Source of the DNA: Anthonomus grandis grandis
Lineage: Eukaryota > Arthropoda > Insecta > Coleoptera > Curculionidae
DNA: 64,000 nt
Assembly (NCBI RefSeq): GCF_022605725.1
Contig: NC_065563.1
Location: 13,790,518 to 13,854,517, forward strand
Reading direction: 5' to 3'
The position numbers and the translations under genes were made by a program. Numbering within the stretch: the stretch's first letter is position 1; each line of letters opens with the position of its first letter. The notes below the pieces were generated by a model. It was not told the origin of the DNA, searched no databases, and saw only the letters and a list, made by a program, of their open reading frames with translations. Of this stretch, positions 1 to 15,000 are shown in pieces.

Positions 1-3000
1 GGTATGCTTAGTTTGATTTCGAAAAAAATCAATTTTTGGTGAAAAAATTCGATACGGGGGGGTATACCCGAAAAATGAAAAAACCCAAACTTTGAAGGTC
101 GATATCTCGGCTTCTATGGGAGCTATCGGGATAATTCCAACGGTTTTGTCTTAGTTTCGTCATTGTGAATCCAACGAGACCATCCGCAAGGTCGTAGCTC
201 TTCTAGAAGCTGAGATATGGCATTTTTGATGCCCATTTTTGGCCTCAAAAACGGACGTCGAAAACGACTTTTTCAGGATTTTCAAAGTGCTCTCATTCCC
301 TTGTTTCTGCTCGGATCCTGTTATAACCCGGTGTTTTCGTAATCTAGGTGACCCAATTAAGACGCTGGTATACTTAGTTTGATTTCGAAAAAAATCAATT
401 TTTGGTGAAAAAATTCGATACGGGGGGGTATACCCGAAAAATGAAAAAACCCAAACTTTGAAGGTCGATATCTCGGCTTCTATGGGAGCTATCGGGATAA
501 TTCCAACGGTTTTGTCTTAGTTTCGTCATTGTGAATCCAACGAGACCATCCGCAAGGTCGTAGCTCTTCTAGAAGCTGAGATATGGCATTTTTGATGCCC
601 ATTTTTGGCCTCAAAAACGGACGTCGAAAACGACTTTTTCAGGATTTTCAAAGTGCTCTCATTCCCTTATTTCTGCTCGGATCCTGTTATAACCCGGTGT
701 TTTCGTAATCTAGGTGACCCAATTAAGACGCTGGTATACTTAGTTTGATTTCGAAAAAAATCAATTTTTGGTGAAAAAATTCGATACGGGGGGGTATACC
801 CGAAAAATGAAAAAACCCAAACTTTGAAGGTCGATATCTCGGCTTCTATGGGAGCTATCGGGATAATTCCAACGGTTTTGTCTTAGTTTCGTCATTGTGA
901 ATCCAACGAGACCATCCGCAAGGTCGTAGCTCTTCTAGAAGCTGAGATATGGCATTTTTGATGCCCATTTTTGGCCTCAAAAACGGACGTCGAAAACGAC
1001 TTTTTCAGGATTTTCAAAGTGCTCTCATTCCCTTGTTTCTGCTCGGATCCTGTTATAACCCGGTGTTTTCGTAATCTAGGTGACCCAATTAAGACGCTGG
1101 TATACTTAGTTTGATTTCGAAAAAAATCAATTTTTGGTGAAAAAATTCGATACGGGGGGGTATACCCGAAAAATGAAAAAACCCAAACTTTGAAGGTCGA
1201 TATCTCGGCTTCTATGGGAGCTATCGGGATAATTCCAACGGTTTTGTCTTAGTTTCGTCATTGTGAATCCAACGAGACCATCCGCAAGGTCGTAGCTCTT
1301 CTAGAAGCTGAGATATGGCATTTTTGATGCCCATTTTTGGCCTCAAAAACGGACGTCGAAAACGACTTTTTCAGGATTTTCAAAGTGCTCTCATTCCCTT
1401 ATTTCTGCTCGGATCCTGTTATAACCCGGTGTTTTCGTAATCTAGGTGACCCAATTAAGACGCTGGTATACTTAGTTTGATTTCGAAAAAAATCAATTTT
1501 TGGTGAAAAAATTCGATACGGGGGGGTATACCCGAAAAATGAAAAAACCCAAACTTTGAAGGTCGATATCTCGGCTTCTATGGGAGCTATCGGGATAATT
1601 CCAACGGTTTTGTCTTAGTTTCGTCATTGTGAATCCAACGAGACCATCCGCAAGGTCGTAGCTCTTCTAGAAGCTGAGATATGGCATTTTTGATGCCCAT
1701 TTTTGGCCTCAAAAACGGACGTCGAAAACGACTTTTTCAGGATTTTCAAAGTGCTCTCATTCCCTTGTTTCTGCTCGGATCCTGTTATAACCCGGTGTTT
1801 TCGTAATCTAGGTGACCCAATTAAGACGCTGGTATACTTAGTTTGATTTCGAAAAAAATCAATTTTTGGTGAAAAAATTCGATACGGGGGGGTATACCCG
1901 AAAAATGAAAAAACCCAAACTTTGAAGGTCGATATCTCGGCTTCTATAGGAGCTATCGGGATAATTCCAACGGTTTTGTCTTAGTTTCGTCATTGTGAAT
2001 CCAACGAGACCATCCGCAAGGTCGTAGCTCTTCTAGAAGCTGAGATATGGCATTTTTGATGCCCATTTTTGGCCTCAAAAACGGACGTCGAAAACGACTT
2101 TTTCAGGATTTTCAAAGTGCTCTCATTCCCTTGTTTCTGCTCGGATCCTGTTATAACCCGGTGTTTTCGTAATCTAGGTGACCCAATTAAGACGCTGGTA
2201 TACTTAGTTTGATTTCGAAAAAAATCAATTTTTGGTGAAAAAATTCGATACGGGGGGGTATACCCGAAAAATGAAAAAACCCAAACTTTGAAGGTCGATA
2301 TCTCGGCTTCTATGGGAGCTATCGGGATAATTCCAACGGTTTTGTCTTAGTTTCGTCATTGTGAATCCAACGAGACCATCAGCAAGGTCGTAGCTCTTCT
2401 AGAAGCTGAGATATGGCATTTTTGATGCCCATTTTTTGCCTCAAAAACTGACGTCGAAAACGACTTATTCAGGATTTTCAAAGTGCTCTCATTCCCTTGT
2501 TTCTGCTCGGATCCTGTTATAACCCGGTGTTTTCGTAATCTAGGTGACCCAATTAAGACGCTGGTATACTTAGTTTGATTTCGAAAAAAATCAATTTTTG
2601 GTGAAAAAATTCGATACGGGGGGGTATACCCGAAAAATGAAAAAACCCAAACTTTGAAGGTCGATATCTCGGCTTCTATGGGAGCTATCGGGATAATTCT
2701 AACGGTTTTGTCTTAGTTTCGTCATTGTGAATCCAACGAGACCATCCGCAAGGTCGTAGCTCTTCTAGAAGCTGAGATATGGCATTTTTGATGCCCATTT
2801 TTGGCCTCAAAAACGGACGTCGAAAACGACTTTTTCAGGATTTTCAAAGTGCTCTCATTCCCTTGTTTCTGCTCGGATCCTGTTATAACCCGGTGTTTTC
2901 GTAATCTAGGTGACCCAATTAAGACGCTGGTATACTTAGTTTGATTTCGAAAAAAATCAATTTTTGGTGAAAAAATTCGATACGGGGGGGTATACCCGAA

Positions 3001-6000
3001 AAATGAAAAAACCCAAACTTTGAAGGTCGATATCTCGGCTTCTATGGGAGCTATCGGGATAATTCCAACGGTTTTGTCTTAGTTTCGTCATTGTGAATCC
3101 AACGAGACCATCCGCAAGGTCGTAGCTCTTCTAGAAGCTGAGATATGGCATTTTTGATGCCCATTTTTGGCCTCAAAAACTGACGTCGAAAACGACTTTT
3201 TCAGGATTTTCAAAGTGCTCTCATTCCCTTATTTCTGCTCGGATCCTGTTATAACCCGGTGTTTTCGTAATCTAGGTGACCCAAATAAGACGCTGGTATG
3301 CTTAGTTTGATTTCGAAAAAAATCAATTTTTGGTGAAAAAATTCGATACGGGGGGGTATACCCGAAAAATGAAAAAACCCAAACTTTGAAGGTCGATATC
3401 TCGGCTTCTATGGGAGCTATCGGGATAATTCCAACGGTTTTGTCTTAGTTTCGTCATTGTGAATCCAACGAGACCATCCGCAAGGTCGTAGCTCTTCTAG
3501 AAGCTGAGATATGGCATTTTTGATGCCCATTTTTGGCCTCAAAAACGGACGTCGAAAACGACTTTTTCAGGATTTTCAAAGTGCTCTCATTCCCTTGTTT
3601 CTGCTCGGATCCTGTTATAACCCGGTGTTTTCGTAATCTAGGTGACCCAATTAAGACGCTGGTATACTTAGTTTGATTTCGAAAAAAATCAATTTTTGGT
3701 GAAAAAATTCGATACGGGGGGGTATACCCGAAAAATGAAAAAACCCAAACTTTGAAGGTCGATGTCTCGGCTTCTATGGGAGCTATCGGGATAATTCCAA
3801 CGGTTTTGTCTTAGTTTCGTCATTGTGAATCCAACGAGACCATCCGCAAGGTCGTAGCTCTTCTAGAAGCTGAGATATGGCATTTTTGATGCCCATTTTT
3901 GGCCTCAAAAACTGACGTCGAAAACGACTTTTTCAGGATTTTCAAAGTGCTCTCATTCCCTTATTTCTGCTCGGATCCTGTTATAACCCGGTGTTTTCGT
4001 AATCTAGGTGACCCAATTAAGACGCTGGTATACTTAGTTTGATTTCGAAAAAAATCAATTTTTGGTGAAAAAATTCGATACGGGGGGGTATACCCGAAAA
4101 ATGAAAAAACCCAAACTTTGAAGGTCGATATCTCGGCTTCTATGGGAGCTATCGGGATAATTCCAACGGTTTTGTCTTAGTTTCGTCATTGTGAATCCAA
4201 CGAGACCATCCGCAAGGTCGTAGCTCTTCTAGAAGCTGAGATATGGCATTTTTGATGCCCATTTTTGGCCTCAAAAACGGACGTCGAAAACGACTTTTTC
4301 AGGATTTTCAAAGTGCTCTCATTCCCTTGTTTCTGCTCGGATCCTGTTATAACCCGGTGTTTTCGTAATCTAGGTGACCCAATTAAGACGCTGGTATACT
4401 TAGTTTGATTTCGAAAAAAATCAATTTTTGGTGAAAAAATTCGATACGGGGGGGTATACCCGAAAAATGAAAAAACCCAAACTTTGAAGGTCGATATCTC
4501 GGCTTCTATGGGAGCTATCGGGATAATTCCAACGGTTTTGTCTTAGTTTCGTCATTGTGAATCCAACGAGACCATCCGCAAGGTCGTAGCTCTTCTAGAA
4601 GCTGAGATATGGCATTTTTGATGCCCATTTTTGGCCTCAAAAACTGACGTCGAAAACGACTTTTTCAGGATTTTCAAAGTGCTCTCATTCCCTTGTTTCT
4701 GCTCGGATCCTGTTATAACCCGGTGTTTTCGTAATCTAGGTGACCCAATTAAGACGCTGGTATACTTAGTTTGATTTCGGAAAAAATCAATTTTTGGTGA
4801 AAAAATTCGATACGGGGGGGTATACCCGAAAAATGAAAAAACTCGAACTTTGAAGGTCGATATCTCGGCTTCTATGGGAGCTATCGGGATAATTCCAACG
4901 GTTTTGTCTTAGTTTCGTCATTGTGAATCCAACGAGACCATCCGCAAGGTCGTAGCTATTCTAGAAGCTGAGATATGGCATTTTTGATGCCCATTTTTGG
5001 CCTCAAAAACGGACGTCGAAAACGACTTTTTCAGGATTTTCAAAGTGCTCTCAGTCCCTTGTTTCTGCTCGGATCCTGTTATAACCCGGTGTTTTCGTAA
5101 TCTAGGTGACCCAAATAAGACGCTGGTATACTCAGTTTGATTTCGAAAAAAATCAATTTTTGGTGAAAAAATTCGATACGGGGGGGGTATACCCGAAAAA
5201 TGAAAAAACCCAAACTTTGAAGGTCGATATCTCGGCTTCTATGGGAGCTATCGGGATAATTCCAACAATTTTGTCTTAGTTTCGTCATTGTGAATCCAAC
5301 GAGACCATCCGCAAGGTCGTAGCTCTTCTAGAAGCTGAGATATGGCATTTTTGATGCCCATTTTTGGCCTCAAAAACTGACGTCGAAAACGACTTTTTCA
5401 GGATTTTCAAAGTGCTCTCAGTCCCTTGTTTCTGCTCGGATCCTGTTATAACCCGGTGTTTTCGTAGTCTAGGTGACCCAAATAAGACGCTGGTATGCTT
5501 AGTTTGATTTCGAAAAAAATCAATTTTTGGTGAAAAAATTCGATACGGGGGGGTATACCCGAAAAATGAAAAAACCCAAACTTTGAAGGTCGATATCTCG
5601 GCTTCTATGGGAGCTATCGGGATAATTCCAACGGTTTTGTCTTAGTTTCGTCATTGTGAATCCAACGAGACCATCCGCAAGGTCGTAGCTCTTCTAGAAG
5701 CTGAGATATGGCATTTTTGATGCCCATTTTTGGCCTCAAAAACGGACGTCGAAAACGACTTTTTCAGGATTTTCAAAGTGCTCTCAGTCCCTTGTTTCTG
5801 CTCGGATCCTGTTATAACCGGTGTTTTCGTAATCTAGGTGACCCAAATAAGACGCTGGTATGCTTAGTTTGATTTCGAAAAAAATCAATTTTTGGTGAAA
5901 AAATTCGATACGGGGGGGTATACCCGAAAAATGAAAAAACCCAAACTTTGAAGGTCGATATCTCGGCTTCTATGGGAGCTATCGGGATAATTCCAACGGT

Positions 6001-9000
6001 TTTGTCTTAGTTTCGTCATTGTGAATCCAACGAGACCATCCGCAAGGTCGTAGCTCTTCTAGAAGCTGAGATATGGCATTTTTGATGCCCATTTTTGGCC
6101 TCAAAAACGGACGTCGAAAACGACTTTTTCAGGATTTTCAAAGTGCTCTCATTCCCTTATTTCTGCTCGGATCCTGTTATAACCCGGTGTTTTCGTAATC
6201 TAGGTGACCCAAATAAGACGCTGGTATACTTAGTTTGATTTCGAAAAAAATCAATTTTTGGTGAAAAAATTCGATACGGGGGGGTATACCCGAAAAATGA
6301 AAAAACCCAAACTTTGAAGGTCGATATCTCGGCTTCTATGGGAGCTATCGGGATAATTCTAACGGTTTTGTCTTAGTTTCGTCATTGTGAATCCAACGAG
6401 ACCATCCGCAAGGTCGTAGCTCTTCTAGAAGCTGAGATATGGCATTTTTGATGCCCATTTTTTGCCTCAAAAACTGACGTCGAAAACGACTTTTTCAGGA
6501 TTTTCAAAGTGCTCTCATTCCCTTGTTTCTGCTCGGATCCTGTTATAACCCGGTGTTTTCGTAATCTAGGTGACCCAATTAAGACGCTGGTATACTTAGT
6601 TTGATTTCGAAAAAAATCAATTTTTGGTGAAAAAATTCGATACGGGGGGGTATACCCGAAAAATGAAAAAACCCAAACTTTGAAGGTCGATATCTCGGCT
6701 TCTATGGGAGCTATCGGGATAATTCCAACGGTTTTGTCTTAGTTTCGTCATTGTGAATCCAACGAGACCATCCGCAAGGTCGTAGCTCTTCTAGAAGCTG
6801 AGATATGGCATTTTTGATGCCCATTTTTGGCCTCAAAAACGGACGTCGAAAACGACTTTTTCAGGATTTTCAAAGTGCTCTCATTCCCTTATTTCTGCTC
6901 GGATCCTGTTATAACCCGGTGTTTTCGTAATCTAGGTGACCCAAATAAGACGCTGGTATGCTTAGTTTGATTTCGAAAAAAATCAATTTTTGGTGAAAAA
7001 ATTCGATACGGGGGGGTATACCCGAAAAATGAAAAAACCCAAACTTTGAAGGTCGATATCTCGGCTTCTATGGGAGCTATCGGGATAATTCCAACGGTTT
7101 TTGTCTTAGTTTCGTCATTGTGAATCCAACGAGACCATCCGCAAGGTCGTAGCTCTTCTAGAAGCTGAGATATGGCATTTTTGATGCCCATTTTTGGCCT
7201 CAAAAACGGACGTCGAAAACGACTTTTTCAGGATTTTCAAAGTGCTCTCATTCCCTTATTTCTGCTCGGATCCTGTTATAACCCGGTGTTTTCGTAATCT
7301 AGGTGACCCAAATAAGACGCTGGTATACTTAGTTTGATTTCGAAAAAAATCAATTTTTGGTGAAAAAATTCGATACGGGGGGGTATACCCGAAAAATGAA
7401 AAAACCCAAACTTTGAAGGTCGATATCTCGGCTTCTATGGGAGCTATCGGGATAATTCTAACGGTTTTGTCTTAGTTTCGTCATTGTGAATCCAACGAGA
7501 CCATCCGCAAGGTCGTAGCTCTTCTAGAAGCTGAGATATGGCATTTTTGATGCCCATTTTTTGCCTCAAAAACTGACGTCGAAAACGACTTTTTCAGGAT
7601 TTTCAAAGTGCTCTCATTCCCTTGTTTCTGCTCGGATCCTGTTATAACCCGGTGTTTTCGTAATCTAGGTGACCCAATTAAGACGCTGGTATACTTAGTT
7701 TGATTTCGAAAAAAATCAATTTTTGGTGAAAAAATTCGATACGGGGGGGTATACCCGAAAAATGAAAAAACCCAAACTTTGAAGGTCGATATCTCGGCTT
7801 CTATGGGAGCTATCGGGATAATTCCAACGGTTTTGTCTTAGTTTCGTCATTGTGAATCCAACGAGACCATCCGCAAGGTCGTAGCTCTTCTAGAAGCTGA
7901 GATATGGCATTTTTGATGCCCATTTTTGGCCTCAAAAACGGACGTCGAAAACGACTTTTTCAGGATTTTCAAAGTGCTCTCATTCCCTTATTTCTGCTCG
8001 GATCCTGTTATAACCCGGTGTTTTCGTAATCTAGGTGACCCAAATAAGACGCTGGTATGCTTAGTTTGATTTCGAAAAAAATCAATTTTTGGTGAAAAAA
8101 TTCGATACGGGGGGGTATACCCGAAAAATGAAAAAACCCAAACTTTGAAGGTCGATATCTCGGCTTCTATGGGAGCTATCGGGATAATTCCAACGGTTTT
8201 GTCTTAGTTTCGTCATTGTGAATCCAACGAGACCATCCGCAAGGTCGTAGCTCTTCTAGAAGCTGAGATATGGCATTTTTGATGCCCATTTTTTGCCTCA
8301 AAAACTGACGTCGAAAACGACTTTTTTAGGATTTTCAGAGTGCTCTCATTCCCTTGTTTCTGCTCGGATCCTGTTATAACCCGGTGTTTTCGTAATCTAG
8401 GTGACCCAATTAAGACGCTGGTATACTTAGTTTGATTTCGAAAAAAATCAATTTTTGGTGAAAAAATTCGATACGGGGGGGTATACCCGAAAAATGAAAA
8501 AACCCAAACTTTGAAGGTCGATATCTCGGCTTCTATGGGAGCTATCGGGATAATTCCAACGGTTTTGTCTTAGTTTCGTCATTGTGAATCCAACGAGACC
8601 ATCCGCAAGGTCGTAGCTCTTCTAGAAGCTGAGATATGGCATTTTTGATGCCCATTTTTTGCCTCAAAAACTGACGTCGAAAACGACTTTTTCAGGATTT
8701 TCAAAGTGCTCTCATTCCCTTGTTTCTGCTCGGATCCTGTTATAACCCGGTGTTTTCGTAATCTAGGTGACCCAATTAAGACGCTGGTATACTTAGTTTG
8801 ATTTCGAAAAAAATCAATTTTTGGTGAAAAAATTCGATACGGGGGGGTATACCCGAAAAATGAAAAAACCCAAACTTTGAAGGTCGATATCTCGGCTTCT
8901 ATGGGAGCTATCGGGATAATTCCAACGGTTTTGTCTTAGTTTCGTCATTGTGAATCCAACGAGACCATCCGCAAGGTCGTAGCTCTTCTAGAAGCTGAGA

Positions 9001-12000
9001 TATGGCATTTTTGATGCCCATTTTTGGCCTCAAAAACGGACGTCGAAAACGACTTTTTCAGGATTTTCAAAGTGCTCTCATTCCCTTATTTCTGCTCGGA
9101 TCCTGTTATAACCCGGTGTTTTCGTAATCTAGGTGACCCAAATAAGACGCTGGTATGCTTAGTTTGATTTCGAAAAAAATCAATTTTTGGTGAAAAAATT
9201 CGATACGGGGGGGTATACCCGAAAAATGAAAAAACCCAAACTTTGAAGGTCGATATCTCGGCTTCTATGGGAGCTATCGGGATAATTCTAACGGTTTTGT
9301 CTTAGTTTCGTCATTGTGAATCCAACGAGACCATCCGCAAGGTCGTAGCTCTTCTAGAAGCTGAGATATGGCATTTTTGATGCCCATTTTTGGCCTCAAA
9401 AACGGACGTCGAAAACGACTTTTTTAGGATTTTCAGAGTGCTCTCATTCCCTTGTTTCTGCTCGGATCCTGTTATAACCCGGTGTTTTCGTAATCTAGGT
9501 GACCCAAATAAGACGCTGGTATGCTTAGTTTGATTTCGAAAAAAATCAATTTTTGGTGAAAAAATTCGATACGGGGGGGTATACCCGAAAAATGAAAAAA
9601 CCCAAACTTTGAAGGTCGATATCTCGGCTTCTATGGGAGCTATCGGGATAATTCCAACGGTTTTGTCTTAGTTTCGTCATTGTGAATCCAACGAGACCAT
9701 CCGCAAGGTCGTAGCTCTTCTAGAAGCTGAGATATGGCATTTTTGATGCCCATTTTTGGCCTCAAAAACGGACGTCGAAAACGACTTTTTCAGGATTTTC
9801 AAAGTGCTCTCATTCCCTTGTTTCTGCTCGGATCCTGTTATAACCCGGTGTTTTCGTAATCTAGGTGACCCAATTAAGACGCTGGTATACTTAGTTTGAT
9901 TTCGAAAAAAATCAATTTTTGGTGAAAAAATTCGATACGGGGGGGTATACCCGAAAAATGAAAAAACCCAAACTTTGAAGGTCGATATCTCGGCTTCTAT
10001 GGGAGCTATCGGGATAATTCTAACGGTTTTGTCTTAGTTTCGTCATTGTGAATCCAACGAGACCATCCGCAAGGTCGTAGCTCTTCTAGAAGCTGAGATA
10101 TGGCATTTTTGATGCCCATTTTTGGCCTCAAAAACGGACGTCGAAAACGACTTTTTTAGGATTTTCAGAGTGCTCTCATTCCCTTGTTTCTGCTCGGATC
10201 CTGTTATAACCCGGTGTTTTCGTAATCTAGGTGACCCAAATAAGACGCTGGTATGCTTAGTTTGATTTCGAAAAAAATCAATTTTTGGTGAAAAAATTCG
10301 ATACGGGGGGGTATACCCGAAAAATGAAAAAACCCAAACTTTGAAGGTCGATATCTCGGCTTCTATGGGAGCTATCGGGATAATTCCAACGGTTTTGTCT
10401 TAGTTTCGTCATTGTGAATCCAACGAGACCATCCGCAAGGTCGTAGCTCTTCTAGAAGCTGAGATATGGCATTTTTGATGCCCATTTTTTGCCTCAAAAA
10501 CTGACGTCGAAAACGACTTTTTCAGGATTTTCAAAGTGCTCTCATTCCCTTGTTTCTGCTCGGATCCTGTTATAACCCGGTGTTTTCGTAATCTAGGTGA
10601 CCCAATTAAGACGCTGGTATACTTAGTTTGATTTCGAAAAAAATCAATTTTTGGTGAAAAAATTCGATACGGGGGGGTATACCCGAAAAATGAAAAAACC
10701 CAAATTTTGAAGGTCGATATCTCGGCTTCTATGGGAGCTATCGGGATAATTCCAACGGTTTTGTCTTAGTTTCGTCATTGTGAATCCAACGAGACCATCC
10801 GCAAGGTCGTAGCTCTTTTAGAAGCTGAGATATGGCATTTTTGATGCCCATTTTTGGCCTCAAAAACGGACGTCGAAAACGACTTTTTCAGGATTTTCAA
10901 AGTGCTCTCATTCCCTTATTTCTGCTCGGATCCTGTTATAACCCGGTGTTTTCGTAATCTAGGTGACCCAAATAAGACGCTGGTATGCTTAGTTTGATTT
11001 CGAAAAAAATCAATTTTTGGTGAAAAAATTCGATACGGGGGGGTATACCCGAAAAATGAAAAAACCCAAACTTTGAAGGTCGATATCTCGGCTTCTATGG
11101 GAGCTATCGGGATAATTCCAACGGTTTTGTCTTAGTTTCGTCATTGTGAATCCAACGAGACCATCCGCAAGGTCGTAGCTCTTCTAGAAGCTGAGATATG
11201 GCATTTTTGATGCCCATTTTTGGCCTCAAAAACGGACGTCGAAAACGACTTTTTCAGGATTTTCAAAGTGCTCTCATTCCCTTATTTCTGCTCGGATCCT
11301 GTTATAACCCGGTGTTTTCGTAATCTAGGTGACCCAAATAAGACGCTGGTATGCTTAGTTTGATTTCGAAAAAAATCAATTTTTGGTGAAAAAATTCGAT
11401 ACGGGGGGGTATACCCGAAAAATGAAAAAACCCAAACTTTGAAGGTCGATATCTCGGCTTCTATGGGAGCTATCGGGATAATTCCAACGGTTTTGTCTTA
11501 GTTTCGTCATTGTGAATCCAACGAGACCATCCGCAAGGTCGTAGCTCTTCTAGAAGCTGAGATATGGCATTTTTGATGCCCATTTTTTGCCTCAAAAACT
11601 GACGTCGAAAACGACTTTTTCAGGATTTTCAAAGTGCTCTCATTCCCTTATTTCTGCTCGGATCCTGTTATAACCCGGTGTTTTCGTAATCTAGGTGACC
11701 CAAATAAGACGCTGGTATGCTTAGTTTGATTTCGAAAAAAATCAATTTTTGGTGAAAAAATTCGATACGGGGGGGTATACCCGAAAAATGAAAAAACCCA
11801 AACTTTGAAGGTCGATATCTCGGCTTCTATGGGAGCTATCGGGATAATTCCAACGGTTTTGTCTTAGTTTCGTCATTGTGAATCCAACGAGACCATCCGC
11901 AAGGTCGTAGCTCTTCTAGAAGCTGAGATATGGCATTTTTGATGCCCATTTTTGGCCTCAAAAACGGACGTCGAAAACGACTTTTTTAGGATTTTCAGAG

Positions 12001-15000
12001 TGCTCTCATTCCCTTGTTTCTGCTCGGATCCTGTTATAACCCGGTGTTTTCGTAATCTAGGTGACCCAAATAAGACGCTGGTATGCTTAGTTTGATTTCG
12101 AAAAAAATCAATTTTTGGTGAAAAAATTCGATACGGGGGGGTATACCCGAAAAATGAAAAAACCCAAACTTTGAAGGTCGATATCTCGGCTTCTATGGGA
12201 GCTATCGGGATAATTCCAACGGTTTTGTCTTAGTTTCGTCATTGTGAATCCAACGAGACCATCCGCAAGGTCGTAGCTCTTTTAGAAGCTGAGATATGGC
12301 ATTTTTGATGCCCATTTTTGGCCTCAAAAACTGACGTCGAAAACGACTTTTTCAGGATTTTCAAAGTGCTCTCATTCCCTTATTTCTGCTCGGATCCTGT
12401 TATAACCCGGTGTTTTCGTAATCTAGGTGACCCAAATAAGACGCTGGTATGCTTAGTTTGATTTCGAAAAAAATCAATTTTTGGTGAAAAAATTCGATAC
12501 GGGGGGGTATACCCGAAAAATGAAAAAACCCAAACTTTGAAGGTCGATATCTCGGCTTCTATGGGAGCTATCGGGATAATTCTAACGGTTTTGTCTTAGT
12601 TTCGTCATTGTGAATCCAACGAGACCATCCGCAAGGTCGTAGCTCTTCTAGAAGCTGAGATATGGCATTTTTGATGCCCATTTTTGGCCTCAAAAACGGA
12701 CGTCGAAAACGACTTTTTTAGGATTTTCAGAGTGCTCTCATTCCCTTGTTTCTGCTCGGATCCTGTTATAACCCGGTGTTTTCGTAATCTAGGTGACCCA
12801 AATAAGACGCTGGTATGCTTAGTTTGATTTCGAAAAAAATCAATTTTTGGTGAAAAAATTCGATACGGGGGGGTATACCCGAAAAATGAAAAAACCCAAA
12901 CTTTGAAGGTCGATATCTCGGCTTCTATGGGAGCTATCGGGATAATTCCAACGGTTTTGTCTTAGTTTCGTCATTGTGAATCCAACGAGACCATCCGCAA
13001 GGTCGTAGCTCTTCTAGAAGCTGAGATATGGCATTTTTGATGCCCATTTTTGGCCTCAAAAACGGACGTCGAAAACGACTTTTTCAGGATTTTCAAAGTG
13101 CTCTCATTCCCTTGTTTCTGCTCGGATCCTGTTATAACCCGGTGTTTTCGTAATCTAGGTGACCCAATTAAGACGCTGGTATACTTAGTTTGATTTCGAA
13201 AAAAATCAATTTTTGGTGAAAAAATTCGATACGGGGGGGTATACCCGAAAAATGAAAAAACCCAAACTTTGAAGGTCGATATCTCGGCTTCTATGGGAGC
13301 TATCGGGATAATTCTAACGGTTTTGTCTTAGTTTCGTCATTGTGAATCCAACGAGACCATCCGCAAGGTCGTAGCTCTTCTAGAAGCTGAGATATGGCAT
13401 TTTTGATGCCCATTTTTGGCCTCAAAAACGGACGTCGAAAACGACTTTTTTAGGATTTTCAGAGTGCTCTCATTCCCTTGTTTCTGCTCGGATCCTGTTA
13501 TAACCCGGTGTTTTCGTAATCTAGGTGACCCAAATAAGACGCTGGTATGCTTAGTTTGATTTCGAAAAAAATCAATTTTTGGTGAAAAAATTCGATACGG
13601 GGGGGTATACCCGAAAAATGAAAAAACCCAAACTTTGAAGGTCGATATCTCGGCTTCTATGGGAGCTATCGGGATAATTCCAACGGTTTTGTCTTAGTTT
13701 CGTCATTGTGAATCCAACGAGACCATCCGCAAGGTCGTAGCTCTTCTAGAAGCTGAGATATGGCATTTTTGATGCCCATTTTTTGCCTCAAAAACTGACG
13801 TCGAAAACGACTTTTTCAGGATTTTCAAAGTGCTCTCATTCCCTTGTTTCTGCTCGGATCCTGTTATAACCCGGTGTTTTCGTAATCTAGGTGACCCAAT
13901 TAAGACGCTGGTATACTTAGTTTGATTTCGAAAAAAATCAATTTTTGGTGAAAAAATTCGATACGGGGGGGTATACCCGAAAAATGAAAAAACCCAAACT
14001 TTGAAGGTCGATATCTCGGCTTCTATGGGAGCTATCGGGATAATTCCAACGGTTTTGTCTTAGTTTCGTCACTGTGAATCCAACGAGACCATCCGCAAGG
14101 TCGTAGCTCTTCTAGAAGCTGAGATATGGCATTTTTGATGCCCATTTTTTGCCTCAAAAACGGACGTCGAAAACGACTTTTTCAGGATTTTCAAAGTGCT
14201 CTCATTCCCTTGTTTCTGCTCGGATCCTGTTATAACCCGGTGTTTTCGTAATCTAGGTGACCCAAATAAGACGCTGGTATGCTTAGTTTGATTTCGAAAA
14301 AAATAAATTTTTGGTGAAAAAATTCGATACGGGGGGGTATACCCGAAAAATGAAAAAACCCAAACTTTGAAGGTCGATATCTCGGCTTCTATGGGAGCTA
14401 TCGGGATAATTCCAACGGTTTTGTCTTAGTTTCGTCATTGTGAATCCAACGAGACCATCCGCAAGGTCGTAGCTCTTTTAGAAGCTGAGATATGGCATTT
14501 TTGATGCCCATTTTTGGCCTCAAAAACGGACGTCGAAAACGACTTTTTCAGGATTTTCAAAGTGCTCTCATTCCCTTGTTTCTGCTCGGATCCTGTTATA
14601 ACCCGGTGTTTTCGTAATCTAGGTGACCCAAATAAGACGCTGGTATGCTTAGTTTGATTTCGAAAAAAATCAATTTTTGGTGAAAAAATTCGATACGGGG
14701 GGGTATACCCGAAAAATGAAAAAACCCAAACTTTGAAGGTCGATATCTCGGCTTCTATGGGAGCTATCGGGATAATTCCAACGGTTTTGTCTTAGTTTCG
14801 TCATTGTGAATCCAACGAGACCATCCGCAAGGTCGTAGCTCTTCTAGAAGCTGAGATATGGCATTTTTGATGCCCATTTTTGGCCTCAAAAACGGACGTC
14901 GAAAACGACTTTTTCAGGATTTTCAAAGTGCTCTCATTCCCTTATTTCTGCTCGGATCCTGTTATAACCCGGTGTTTTCGTAATCTAGGTGACCCAATTA

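Noticed and set aside
48..63. CENP-B box-like ATTCGATACGGGG in each monomer
   Set aside because: It has TTCG and CGGG, but the spacing is several bases too short for the TTCGnnnnAnnCGGG consensus and the central A is missing.
6889..7203. 104-codon minus-strand frame across two satellite monomers
   Set aside because: It is created by the single extra T near 7101, which shifts the frame; neighbouring monomers do not have it.
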